Source: Streptomyces sp. CC208A (GTDB taxonomy: Bacteria > Actinomycetota > Actinomycetes > Streptomycetales > Streptomycetaceae). From it: DNA of 64,000 nucleotides. This document shows, piece by piece, positions 17,206 to 25,169 of this stretch. Position 1 is the stretch's first letter; every line of letters starts with the position of its first letter. The notes beneath the pieces were generated by a model, which made no database searches, had not been told where the DNA came from, and worked only from the letters and a program-made list of their open reading frames with translations. The stretch spans positions 1-64,000 of the forward strand of contig NZ_JASCXN010000024.1 of assembly GCF_030010625.1 (NCBI RefSeq), read 5' to 3'. A program made the translations under genes and the position numbers.

Positions 17206-17669
17206 GGCGCCTCGAAGCGGGCGAAGAAGTCGTCCAAGGCCTCCGGCGTGACGACGAGCGCGTTGGCGTCCTCCCGCTCGTTGCGCTCTGCAAGCCTGCG
17301 CAGCAGTTCCTCGCGCTCCACCGGGAAGTACAGCAGCCGCCACCGCCCGCCGGCCGACTCCACCAGCTCCTTCATCGCGTCGCGGTCCTTACGCGGCCAC
17401 AGCCCGTGGTCCCACACCACGTCCCGGCCCTCCGCGATCAGTTCGGCAAGCCGCTCGTGCAGCTCGGCGACGACCGGGGCCTCCTTCTCGAAGTAGGTGT
17501 TCTCCGGGTAGTCGACGCCGTACCGGCCGTGTCGCTCGAAAACGACCTCGTCCACCGACAGCCGCACAGCACCCTGAGGCTCCAGCTTCCGATGGGCATA
17601 GGTGGTCTTCCCCGAACCGGTGAGCCCCACCAGCAGGAACACCACCGGAGTGCGCTCGGCCACCGCCAA
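17163..17669 (-). CDS. P-loop kinase/ATP-binding protein (AAA_33, zeta/CPT-like)
   Basis: 168 residues. Walker A near the N-terminus: LLVGLTGSGKTTYAHRKL. A second acidic strand VVWDHGLWPRKDRD follows, and there is an Arg-rich lid (EELLRRLAERNERED), the layout of small phosphotransferases such as chloramphenicol phosphotransferase, polynucleotide kinase-like and zeta-toxin-like proteins. Substrate unknown; within a sugar/methyl cluster it may phosphorylate a small molecule. Divergent from the FkbM gene. Confidence 0.75.
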   Translation of the reverse strand: MAVAERTPVVFLLVGLTGSGKTTYAHRKLEPQGAVRLSVDEVVFERHGRYGVDYPENTYFEKEAPVVAELHERLAELIAEGRDVVWDHGLWPRKDRDAMKELVESAGGRWRLLYFPVEREELLRRLAERNEREDANALVVTPEALDDFFARFEAPQGEGEEIVEPDWL

Positions 17670-17764
17670 CTCCCCTCAACACCACCAACGTTCTCTGGCC
17701 AGTCTGCCACCGCCGGCCGGCCCAGAGCCCTGTTGCCCACCGCCGCCACCTGAAGGAGCCGCCC

Positions 17765-18682
17765 GTGTCCGCCTCCGTCCCCGCCCGCCTGCTGCGGGCC
17801 TACGTCCGCCACGTACCCGGCACCCTCGGCAAGGCGCGGCTCATCGGCCGCTACCTCGACGAGCACCTGCGAACCCACCCCGTCCACGCCGCTGTCCGGC
17901 TGCGGTTCGGCGACAAGGTCGGCGTCACCACTAGCGACGTCATCCAGCGCTACCAGTACCTGTTCGGCGAGTGGGAGCCGAACCTGAGCGCCTTCCTGCG
18001 GGCCAGGCTTCGGTCCGGGGACACCTTCATCGACGTCGGAGCCCACCGCGGCGCCTTCAGCCTACTGGCCTCCCACGCCGTCGGCCCCCACGGCCGCGTC
18101 GTCGCCATCGAGCCCTCCCCGCAGTTCCACGACGACCTGACCGCAGCGGCCACCGCCAACCACCGCACCAACATCCGGGCCGTCCGCTCCGCCGCCTCCG
18201 ACACCCACGGCACCCTGACCCTGTACCTGGAGGACCCCGCCAACCTCGGCCACACCACCGCCGTCCGGCCCCGCCACGTCCACACGGCCTTCGACGTGCC
18301 CACCGCACCCCTGGCCGACCTGGTCAGCCAGACCGAGCTCGACACCACCCGAATCATCAAGATCGACGTCGAAGGCGCCGAAGCAGCGGTCATCCGTGGG
18401 CTGCTGCCCGCGCTCTCGCACCTGCGTGACGACGCGGAACTCGTCGTGGAAGTCACACCCAGACTCCTGGCCAAGCAGGGTGAGAGCGCCGTCGGCATCA
18501 TCGACTCCCTGCACGAGCACGGCTTCCACGCGTACACGCTCACCAACGACTACGACCCGGCGACCTATCCCCGGGCCATGCGCCGCCCGCAGCCGCCCGT
18601 CCGGTGCAACGAAACCCCGGAGGACATGACCGACCTGGTCTTCTCCCGCATCAACGCCGACCGCCTGACGCTCGGGCGCTGA
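17765..18682 (+). CDS. FkbM-family SAM-dependent methyltransferase
   Basis: 305 residues. SAM-binding motif I DTFIDVGAHRGAFSLLA, followed by GRVVAIEPSPQF (acidic loop) and the FkbM post-motif IIKIDVEGAEAAVIRG. FkbM enzymes O-methylate sugars or polyketides, fitting a role in decorating the glycan built by the neighbouring transferases. GTG start with AAGGAG 6 nt upstream. A NUDIX gene follows 86 bp downstream on the same strand. Confidence 0.88.
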   Translation: MSASVPARLLRAYVRHVPGTLGKARLIGRYLDEHLRTHPVHAAVRLRFGDKVGVTTSDVIQRYQYLFGEWEPNLSAFLRARLRSGDTFIDVGAHRGAFSLLASHAVGPHGRVVAIEPSPQFHDDLTAAATANHRTNIRAVRSAASDTHGTLTLYLEDPANLGHTTAVRPRHVHTAFDVPTAPLADLVSQTELDTTRIIKIDVEGAEAAVIRGLLPALSHLRDDAELVVEVTPRLLAKQGESAVGIIDSLHEHGFHAYTLTNDYDPATYPRAMRRPQPPVRCNETPEDMTDLVFSRINADRLTLGR

Positions 18683-18768
18683 GCAACACCCACACGTTCC
18701 GAGCGGCCCGGCAGCCCGAGCCACCCGCCAGGACCACCGACATCTTCCGGCACCAAGGAGTGGGCACT

Positions 18769-19245
18769 GTGAAGAACAGCAGCGTGATGAACAGCCGCAA
18801 CGCAGTCTGCGTGATCGTCCACGACAAGGACGCCGACACGATCGCCGCCGTGCTCTACGGAGCCCGCAACTGGTCCCCGCAGCCGGCCTGGTCCCTCCCG
18901 GGTGGCAAGGCCGAACCCGGCGAAGCCCTCGACGAGGCCGCAGCCCGCGAACTCAAGGAGGAGACCGGCCTGCTCGTCGACCCGGCGGATCTCGTACTCG
19001 TCCACGTCATCCACGTCGAACAGGGCTGGGACCAGGCCGGGCAGTTCGTCCTCTTCGTCTTCGCCGCCGAGACGTGGACCGGCGAACTGACCAACACCGA
19101 GCCGGACAAGCACCTGACGGCCGAGTGGGTCGCCGCGAACCGCCTGCCCGAGCCCGCGTTCCCGACCACTATGCAGGCCTTGGCCGCGTACCGGGACGGC
19201 GGCCCCTCCTTCTCCCGCCACGGATGGTCAGCCACCGCAGCGTGA
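18769..19245 (+). CDS. NUDIX hydrolase
   Basis: 158 residues with an intact NUDIX box, GKAEPGEALDEAAARELKEE followed by TG (G-x5-E-x7-R-E-x2-E-E-x-G). The family hydrolyses nucleoside diphosphates linked to another moiety; substrate unknown, a nucleotide sugar is plausible in this cluster. GTG start at 18769 with AAGGAG upstream. Ends before a bidirectional terminator at 19280. Confidence 0.85.
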   Translation: MKNSSVMNSRNAVCVIVHDKDADTIAAVLYGARNWSPQPAWSLPGGKAEPGEALDEAAARELKEETGLLVDPADLVLVHVIHVEQGWDQAGQFVLFVFAAETWTGELTNTEPDKHLTAEWVAANRLPEPAFPTTMQALAAYRDGGPSFSRHGWSATAA

Positions 19246-19279
19246 TGAGCGGGCGCAGGGGCCGCTGAGGCCTGACTAG

Positions 19280-19314
19280 CGAGGCCGCGACCAACGTGTA
19301 CGGCCGCGGCCTCG
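19280..19314. terminator. Bidirectional terminator between NUDIX and ATPase genes
   Basis: Perfect 10-bp inverted repeat CGAGGCCGCG ... CGCGGCCTCG with a 15-nt loop, between two convergent transcription units. Confidence 0.75.
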
Positions 19315-19342
19315 CCTGCCTCGATCATGGCCCGTTCCGCCG

Positions 19343-20941
19343 CTACGACGTCGTCTGCTCTTCTATTGCGTAGAACTGCCGCAGGTCAAGGACGGCCCTT
19401 CGGATTGCCCTGTGATCCTGCATGGGCACATCGACATCGACGTACCCCTCAGTCTCACCGTCGTTGACCGGCAGCGCGCCGAGTGGCGCACTCTGGGTCT
19501 GGATCAGGTCTACATAGGCCCCGTAGTCGATCCCCCAGATGTCGAACCGCTCTCCAGGCTGGTCCTGGGCGGAATACCCACGCCGGAGGATGTGGAGCAC
19601 GCGGGCGTCGAAGAGTGCGAGCAGGACATCGTCGCGGGCGTCGGCCGAGTTGACCAAAAATGCTCGCGCTCGCTTCCCACGGATCACCTCGGAGATGATC
19701 CATTCGAGCAGCCGGCGTGCCTGGACCAAGCTTGCGAGACCGTTCATCTTGTCGCCGTGGTACCAACTGCGGGCCGCGTCACGGACGAGCGGAACGGAGA
19801 TCTTCCCTTGCCCGGCTTTCATGGCAGCCTTGGCAGCGATATACAGAGCGTCCCTGGGAACGCCTTCGGATGCGCGGACCAACTCGTCGAATGCCCGCTT
19901 GTCGGTGAACCCATCGGAGACGAGGTTCCCTGACAGGTGGGCAAGATCCGAGTTGGCCGAAGCCGCGCCGACGCTCTGAAGGTGCTTGGCGAACAGCCCC
20001 TGAAAGAACGACCGTGCACGCTCCTCGTTCCCTTCGTAGACCAGGAAGTCATCGAGGTTTACGTGGGCCCCCATGTCCGCACCGAGCTCGATCCCGATGG
20101 TGCTGCCATCGACATGGGCCCTGAAGTTCGACTGCTGTTCAATGGCGGCGATCTTGACGGTGAACTTCTGGACCGGGAGAACACAGCGAGTCAAGAAGTG
20201 GGCCAGATAAGGCTGGAGGTCTCGCGGCACGCTGCTCCACTCGTCAAGCAGCAGCCATACTCGTCGGCTGGTGAGCGCGTTGCCGAGGTCACGAAGAGCC
20301 CTGGCCACGTCACCGAAGTTGAGGCTGATCTGCTCCGTGCCCTTCCGGGTCTCCCGCTGGAGGCCGCGGTCTTCAACCGAAGACTCCGAAGTCAGCCTGC
20401 CGGAAACCCTCGGACCACCCTGAGCGAGTGCCGCCTCAGCTGAGACGCCGTCCTTGCTTCCGGCCTTGCTCTCGGCCTCATCTGTCCGCTCCACCTCGCC
20501 CAGAACTCGGACCGAGGTGATCGCGTTGAGAAGCTGGTCGGCCTTGTCCACGAAGTTGCTGTCGTCGATCAATGAGCCGTCTTCGAGCACTGAGATGAGC
20601 AGCGAATCGTGCAACTGCCCGAGCAGGTCGACAAGGAGGCGGGCGGCCCTCTCGGTGATCGGAGCCGACTGCGGATCGAGCAGGCCACTCGCCGACCCGA
20701 TAGTGCGCAGGTCGATGTACAAGGCCAGATCACCGGTTCCGGAGGCTTCGGACCCCAAGTAGCTGAGGGCATGCGTCTTCCCGGTGCCACGTCGGCCGTA
20801 GATCACCTGATGGTCAACCGTGTTGATCACATCGACCACCCCCGAGTCAACGAAGGTCTCGTGTAGCTGGGGGCCTTCCTGCTTCTCCGCTCGCTTCGGG
20901 ATCTGGTTGAAGGCGCGGTTCAGTGGCGAGAGAGCTGACAT
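19343..20941 (-). CDS. AAA+/ORC-CDC6-like P-loop ATPase
   Basis: 532 residues from ATG 20941 (a start 27 bp further upstream is possible). Walker A GRRGTGKTHAL at about residues 49-59 and Walker B-like RVWLLLDEWSSVP near the middle (Asp-Glu). A Lys/Glu-rich insertion lies around residues 155-200. The C-terminal third is helical and may be a winged-helix/sensor region. NCBI-style naming would be an ORC-CDC6 family ATPase; such proteins appear in replication and in several poorly known defence systems. Base composition is less GC-extreme than most of the window. It is followed 3' by nothing; the HNH-like gene is upstream of it on the same strand. Confidence 0.75.
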   Translation of the reverse strand: MSALSPLNRAFNQIPKRAEKQEGPQLHETFVDSGVVDVINTVDHQVIYGRRGTGKTHALSYLGSEASGTGDLALYIDLRTIGSASGLLDPQSAPITERAARLLVDLLGQLHDSLLISVLEDGSLIDDSNFVDKADQLLNAITSVRVLGEVERTDEAESKAGSKDGVSAEAALAQGGPRVSGRLTSESSVEDRGLQRETRKGTEQISLNFGDVARALRDLGNALTSRRVWLLLDEWSSVPRDLQPYLAHFLTRCVLPVQKFTVKIAAIEQQSNFRAHVDGSTIGIELGADMGAHVNLDDFLVYEGNEERARSFFQGLFAKHLQSVGAASANSDLAHLSGNLVSDGFTDKRAFDELVRASEGVPRDALYIAAKAAMKAGQGKISVPLVRDAARSWYHGDKMNGLASLVQARRLLEWIISEVIRGKRARAFLVNSADARDDVLLALFDARVLHILRRGYSAQDQPGERFDIWGIDYGAYVDLIQTQSAPLGALPVNDGETEGYVDVDVPMQDHRAIRRAVLDLRQFYAIEEQTTS

Positions 20942-20997
20942 GAGGGGAAGGCTAGACGCATCCAGCAACGAGGGTGATGGGTTCGAGCTACGCCTCC

Positions 20998-21014
20998 AAC
21001 TTGCCTAACTTGCC
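20998..21014. repeat. Tandem ACTTGCC motifs upstream of the ATPase gene
   Basis: The stretch AACTTGCCTAACTTGCC holds two copies of ACTTGCC spaced 9 bp apart, about 60 bp upstream of the ATPase start. The motif equals the first seven bases of the decamer found at both ends of the element. It could be an operator or an internal recombinase site. Confidence 0.45.
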
Positions 21015-21056
21015 AGAACGCCCCTGGGTCTGCTGAGCTGGGGACAGGGGTGCGGG

Positions 21057-21815
21057 TCACTGTCTCTTGCTCGTGCCGAGGGGTCTGTGGATGCCACCGA
21101 ACTGCACGCCCCGGATTTCCTGTTCGGTGCACTTCTCTTCCGGGGGCCACTCCCACATCTCGGTCGGCGGCCACAGGGGAGTCGCGTTGGGGAACTCTGC
21201 GAACGGGTCGAGCCGCCTGTCGCCAGGAAGGCGCACCGAGCACACCTGGATACCGAAGTGTCCGATGCGCAGAAAGCCGCTGATGCCCCTGGGGTTGACC
21301 GTCTTACGCACGCTGCTCTCGATGGCCACTATCTCGTCCGTGTCGTACGAGGGGATTGGCATGTGGAAGGTACGGGCGATCATGCGGCGGGTGGACAGGC
21401 GACGGTGCCGGTAGAGGAAGCGGAAGTCGGCCGCGGGTATCACCCCGTGGTACTCCTTCGGGTTGAGGAAGGAGTACATGAGGATGGTCTTGAACGACCA
21501 GGCGGCGAGGTCCGACTGCATCTTCCGGTCCAGCCTGACGCCGATGTCGCCGCCGATGATGAGGGCGAGAAGGAATCCCTTGACATCTCCCGCCATCTCC
21601 TGCATCCAGCCGTTGTTGCAGGGCTCGCACACGCATTTGACGACCATCTCCCCGAACTTGTGACGGGCAGCCCTGAGGATCGTGTCGTCGGGGTCGACGA
21701 TGACCGTCTTCTGATACGGGACGGAATTGACCTTGCCTGGGCCCTCGCGTAGCCAGCTTGGCAGGATGTGTTCCCTGCTCGTGGGGGACGCCCCGCAGAA
21801 CACGCAGCCGGTCAT
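21057..21815 (-). CDS. HNH-endonuclease-like zinc-ribbon protein
   Basis: 252 residues. Begins MTGCVFCGASPTSREHILPS: a Cys-x2-Cys pair followed by the E-H-I of a treble-clef HNH-like fold, and then CVCEPCNNGWMQEMAGD supplies the second Cys-x2-Cys and Asn. This pattern (CxxC...EHI.P...CxxCNNGWM) recurs in many uncharacterised HNH-like proteins. It is the last cargo gene before the right end and lies 116 bp upstream of the ATPase gene on the same strand; the two may form an ATPase-nuclease pair (inference). The ATG at 21815 is chosen because it directly precedes the zinc motif. Confidence 0.7.
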   Translation of the reverse strand: MTGCVFCGASPTSREHILPSWLREGPGKVNSVPYQKTVIVDPDDTILRAARHKFGEMVVKCVCEPCNNGWMQEMAGDVKGFLLALIIGGDIGVRLDRKMQSDLAAWSFKTILMYSFLNPKEYHGVIPAADFRFLYRHRRLSTRRMIARTFHMPIPSYDTDEIVAIESSVRKTVNPRGISGFLRIGHFGIQVCSVRLPGDRRLDPFAEFPNATPLWPPTEMWEWPPEEKCTEQEIRGVQFGGIHRPLGTSKRQ

Positions 21816-21991
21816 CAGGTCTCCGTAAGTTGTTAGGCGGCCTGAGAGGGCCGGATGTGGCTGATCGGGTCTTGCCGGTTGCCCGCCCCGGTCACCATGA
21901 GTGCGCCAGCCGGCACGTCGCCGCTTCCCTCCTGTACCCAACGTGGACGATCACGCTCTCACCGTAGCGACCACACGGATCTCAGCCCCAC

Positions 21992-22008
21992 ATGCCTTAC
22001 TTGCCTTA
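21992..22008. repeat. Subterminal repeat, right end of the Tn554-like element
   Basis: Overlapping direct repeats ATGCCTTAC and ACTTGCCTTA (21999-22008). The decamer is identical to the two copies at the left end. About 50 bp remain between it and the DUF4244 junction, with sequence AATTGACCTGCAGAGAAGCT in between. The interval 21816-22049 otherwise holds no gene. Confidence 0.65.
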
Positions 22009-22049
22009 CTCTCTGCTAGTCAATTGACCTGCAGAGAAGCTTGACAGCA

Positions 22050-22184
22050 CTAGATAAACCGAGTGCCCAGCGCGTACTCGACGGTGCTCATCCCGCCGTC
22101 GTTCCGCAGCGCGGCCTGCCGGGCCGCCCAGAACGCCCCCAGCGCTTCCCTCGCCTTCCGCACCCACATCCTGGTCTTTCCCAT
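22050..22184 (-). pseudogene. N-terminal fragment of the DUF4244 (Flp pilin-like) gene
   Basis: 44 codons from ATG 22184 (an in-frame ATG at 22220 is an alternative), ending NDGGMSTVEYALGT and then RFI-stop, where the last codons and the TAG come from the inserted element. GMSTVEYAL looks like a Flp-pilin processing site: Gly before the cut and Glu at +5. The remainder of the protein is at 4347-4457. Position between tadC- and tadE-like genes fits DUF4244. The truncated product keeps the charged leader but has lost the transmembrane helix, so pilin function should be gone. Confidence 0.85.
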
Positions 22185-22262
22185 CTCGCTCTTCCCTTCC
22201 GTTTCCGTTTTCGTACGCATCTCCAGCCCGGCTTCCTTCCTGTCCTGCTTGCTGTGCCGCTC

Positions 22263-23093
22263 TCAGCGGCCGAGCAGGCCCGATGCCAGGCCGATCACCA
22301 CCGGGGCCACTCCGACCGCGAGGAACGCGGGCAGGAAGCACAGCCCCACGGGGGCGCTGATCAGCACCTGGGCCCGGCGGGCCCGGGCGGCGGCGGTCCT
22401 GGCGCTCGCCGCCCGCAGCCCGGCCGCGTGCCGGGCCACCGCCTCCGCGGCGGGCGCCCCGGAGGCGCCGGCCCGCTCCATGCAGCGGGCGAGGCCCTCG
22501 GCGCCCGGTATCGCGCCGAACCTCCCCCACACCTCGGCCGGTTCGCCGCCGAGCCGCAGTTCAGCTGCTGTCCGCAGCAGCCGCTCGCCGAGCGGTCCGC
22601 CCATCGACCGCCCCACCGCCTCCGCCGCCTCCCCGGGACCGGCCCCGGCCGAGGCGCAGGCCGCCAGCAGATCGGCCGCCAGCGGAAGTTGCCGCGCTTG
22701 TTCCCGGTCCAAGGCCGTCGTCCGGGAGATCCCGGGCCGCCGCGGCCGCCACCGGACGCCGAGCACCCCGGCCGTACCCACCAGGACCCCCGCCACCGGC
22801 CCGAGGAACACCCCCGCGCAGAGCGCCCCTCCCACCACGGCGGCCCGCACCGGCCCCGGCACCTCCCGCGCCCCCGCCCTCATCCGGCTGCCCCATGCCC
22901 GAGCCCTGGCGACCCCAGGCCCCATACCGGCCCCGGCCCCGGTGCCGGTTCCGGTTCCGGTTCCGAGCAAGGTGCCGAGCCGGCGTCGGCCGCTCCGTTC
23001 CCGCCGGGCGCGCGTCAGCCGCAGCCAGGTCAGGGCGCACAGCCAGCAGCCCAGGAGCAGCAGCTCGGCCGTCCGCGTCAGGTCACTCCTCAT
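22263..23093 (-). CDS. Type II/IV secretion system F-domain protein, TadC-like
   Basis: 276 residues. C-terminal half shows a T2SSF-like helical bundle (REQARQLPLAADLLAACASA) followed by two strong hydrophobic segments ending the protein. An internal Gly-Thr run (GTGTGTGTGAGAG) near residue 45 comes from a short tandem repeat. Inner-membrane platform of the Tad/Flp pilus. Its ATG overlaps the end of the tadB-like gene. The DUF4244 fragment begins 79 bp downstream. Confidence 0.8.
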   Translation of the reverse strand: MRSDLTRTAELLLLGCWLCALTWLRLTRARRERSGRRRLGTLLGTGTGTGTGAGAGMGPGVARARAWGSRMRAGAREVPGPVRAAVVGGALCAGVFLGPVAGVLVGTAGVLGVRWRPRRPGISRTTALDREQARQLPLAADLLAACASAGAGPGEAAEAVGRSMGGPLGERLLRTAAELRLGGEPAEVWGRFGAIPGAEGLARCMERAGASGAPAAEAVARHAAGLRAASARTAAARARRAQVLISAPVGLCFLPAFLAVGVAPVVIGLASGLLGR

Positions 23094-23955
23094 CGCCGTT
23101 CCCTCCTCGTACGATCCGCGCGGCCCACCACAGTCCGGCCGCCTCCAGCGCGCCGCCGAGGAGCAGGCAGGCCCCTCCGGCGGGGGTGTGCAGCAGGATC
23201 CGGAGCGGTTCGGCGCCCAGGGCCGCGCCGAGGCCGATACCGGCCACGGGGAGGGTCGCGAGCACGGCCACGGTCGCCCAGGCCCCGGCCAGCTCGGCCC
23301 GCAGGGCCTCGCGCCGGTCGTTCTGCTCGCGCAGGGCCGCCTCCAGTCGGTCGAGTCCCGCGGCCAGTCCCGCGCCGCCGTCCACGGCCACCTGCCAGCA
23401 GGCCGCCATCCCCGCGAGCCCTTCGGCGCCGTCCCGGCGGGCCGCCGTCCGCAACGCCTCCGGCACGTCTCCGCCGAAGCCGGCCGCGGCGAGGACCCGC
23501 GCCTCCTCCGGGCCGAGGGCGCCGGTGCGGCGGGCCGCGTAGGCGAGGGCCCGGCCGGGCTGCCAGCCGGCTCTCAGCTCGCCGGCGACTGCCTCGCACA
23601 GGGCCACCACCCGCCCGGCCAGCGCCTCACGCTCCTTGCGCCGGGCCGCCGCCCGCAGCCGACGCCGCACGAGCGGGACGGCCACGGCACCGGCGGCCAG
23701 CGGCAGCGGCGACTCCCCGAGGAACGCGATCAGTCCGGCGGCGGGCAGGCACAGCCATTCGGGCCGCGCCAGGGCCGCCGCCCACCCGCGCGCCGCGGCC
23801 GCCCGGGCGGCGTCCCCGCTCCCATACGCCGTCCTCGGCCCCGGGAACAGGGCCCGCGCCCGCCGCACCGCCCTGCGGCGCCCGGCCGCCCGGCCCAGGG
23901 CGAGCAGGACGCCCGCGACGAGGCAGAGGACCCCTAGGTGGTGCGCGGCCGTCAC
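23083..23955 (-). CDS. Type II/IV secretion system F-domain protein, TadB-like
   Basis: 290 residues with an N-terminal membrane segment, two central hydrophobic stretches, a T2SSF domain (ALCEAVAGELRAGWQPGRAL) and two C-terminal membrane helices. Platform partner of the TadC-like protein. GTG start overlaps the tadA-like stop (GTGA). Confidence 0.82.
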   Translation of the reverse strand: MTAAHHLGVLCLVAGVLLALGRAAGRRRAVRRARALFPGPRTAYGSGDAARAAAARGWAAALARPEWLCLPAAGLIAFLGESPLPLAAGAVAVPLVRRRLRAAARRKEREALAGRVVALCEAVAGELRAGWQPGRALAYAARRTGALGPEEARVLAAAGFGGDVPEALRTAARRDGAEGLAGMAACWQVAVDGGAGLAAGLDRLEAALREQNDRREALRAELAGAWATVAVLATLPVAGIGLGAALGAEPLRILLHTPAGGACLLLGGALEAAGLWWAARIVRGGNGDEE

Positions 23956-25169
23956 GGAGCACCTCCGATGAGCGAGTGCAGCCGGGGCCAGCCGCGGTCC
24001 CGCTCGAATCCGGCGGGGGCCCAGCAGAGGGCGGGCACCGTCCGCACCAGGCCGTCCCGGTCCCGCTCCAGGACGTGGACCTCGGCGATCCGGCGCCGCC
24101 CGTCGGCGTCACGCACCAGGTGCAGCACGGCGGACAGGCCGGCGCCCAGCTGACTGTGCAGGGCGGCCCGGTCGAGCCCGGCGGCCGTGCCGAGCGCTTC
24201 GAGCCGGGCGGGGACGTCGGCAGCCGTGTTGGCGTGCAGGGTCCCCGAGCCGCCTTCGTGGCCGGTGTTCAAGGCCGCCAGAAGGTCGACGGCCTCGCCG
24301 CCGCGGACCTCGCCGACCACCAGCCGGTCGGGCCGCATCCGCAGGGCCTGGCGGACCAGGTCCCGCAGGGTGACGAGACCGGCGCCCTCCTGGTTCGGCG
24401 GCCTGGCCTCCAGGCGCACCACGTGGGGATGGTCCGGGCGCAGCTCGGCCGAGTCCTCGGCGAGGACGATCCGCTCCCGCTCGCCGACCAGGCCGAGCAG
24501 GGCGGCGAGGAGCGTCGTCTTGCCCGTCCCGGTGCCCCCGCTGACCAGGTACGACACGCGGGCCTCGATCAGGGCGCGCAGGATCCGGTCTCCGCCGGGC
24601 GGCACCGTCCCGGCGGCGGTCAGCTCCTCCAGGGTGAAGGCCCGGGGGCGCATCACCCGCAGCGAGAGGCAGGTGGAGCCGACGGCGACCGGCGGCAGGA
24701 CGGCGTGCATGCGGGTGCCGTCGGGCAGCCTGGCGTCGACCCAGGGGCGGGCGTCGTCGAGGCGGCGTCCTGCCACCGCCGCGAGCCGCTGGGCGAGCCT
24801 CCGCACGGCGGCGGCGTCGGGGAAGACGACGGGTGCCCGCTCCAGGCCGGAGCCCCGGTCGACCCAGACCCGGTCGGGTGCCGAGACGAGGACGTCGGTG
24901 ACGTCGGGGTCCGCCAGGAGGGCCTCCAGCGGCCCGGCGCCGGTCAGCTCGCACCGCAGCTCCTCGGCGGCGCCCAACACCTCGGCGTCCCCGAGCAGGC
25001 GCCCCTGGGCCCGCAGGGCGGCCGCCACCCGGGCCGGGGTCGGCTCGGCACCGCTGGCCGCGAGCCGCTGCCGCACCGCGTCGAGCAGCCCGGCTCCACC
25101 CGGCCGCGCCGCCGGCCCGCCGGGCGGGACGGCCGGCGTCGCGGTCTCCACCGCGCCCGGCCCCGTCAT
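23952..25169 (-). CDS. tadA: TadA/CpaF-type secretion ATPase
   Basis: 405 residues. Walker A SGGTGTGKTTLLAALLGLVG, Asp box RIVLAEDSAELRPDHPH, Walker B-type DRLVVGEVRGGEAVD and the His box GSGTLHANTAADV, all diagnostic of the GspE/CpaF hexameric ATPases that power Tad pilus assembly. ATG at 25169 overlaps the stop of the CpaE-like gene. Sits in the standard order cpaE-tadA-tadB-tadC-DUF4244-tadE. Confidence 0.92.
   Translation of the reverse strand: MTGPGAVETATPAVPPGGPAARPGGAGLLDAVRQRLAASGAEPTPARVAAALRAQGRLLGDAEVLGAAEELRCELTGAGPLEALLADPDVTDVLVSAPDRVWVDRGSGLERAPVVFPDAAAVRRLAQRLAAVAGRRLDDARPWVDARLPDGTRMHAVLPPVAVGSTCLSLRVMRPRAFTLEELTAAGTVPPGGDRILRALIEARVSYLVSGGTGTGKTTLLAALLGLVGERERIVLAEDSAELRPDHPHVVRLEARPPNQEGAGLVTLRDLVRQALRMRPDRLVVGEVRGGEAVDLLAALNTGHEGGSGTLHANTAADVPARLEALGTAAGLDRAALHSQLGAGLSAVLHLVRDADGRRRIAEVHVLERDRDGLVRTVPALCWAPAGFERDRGWPRLHSLIGGAP

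Larger units (their letters stand above)
4455..22060. mobile_element. Tn554-like site-specific integrative element (~17.6 kb) in DUF4244
   Basis: The two halves of one small gene flank this segment in the same orientation: GMSTVEYALGT at the right junction and LTAAGFAALLYKV at the left. The element starts with three overlapping genes (two tyrosine recombinases and a DUF6262-like coiled-coil protein), the tnpA-tnpB-tnpC arrangement of Tn554-type transposons. A decamer, ACTTGCCTTA, occurs near both ends. I see no long direct repeat at the junctions, consistent with a very short core. Junctions are good to about 10 bp. Cargo runs from 8883 to 21815. Family assignment is inferred from gene architecture. 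Confidence 0.85.

Noticed and set aside
22006..22530. Minus-strand open frame across the right junction
   Set aside because: Overlaps the TadC-like and DUF4244 genes in another frame; composition is Arg/Gly-rich with no motif.
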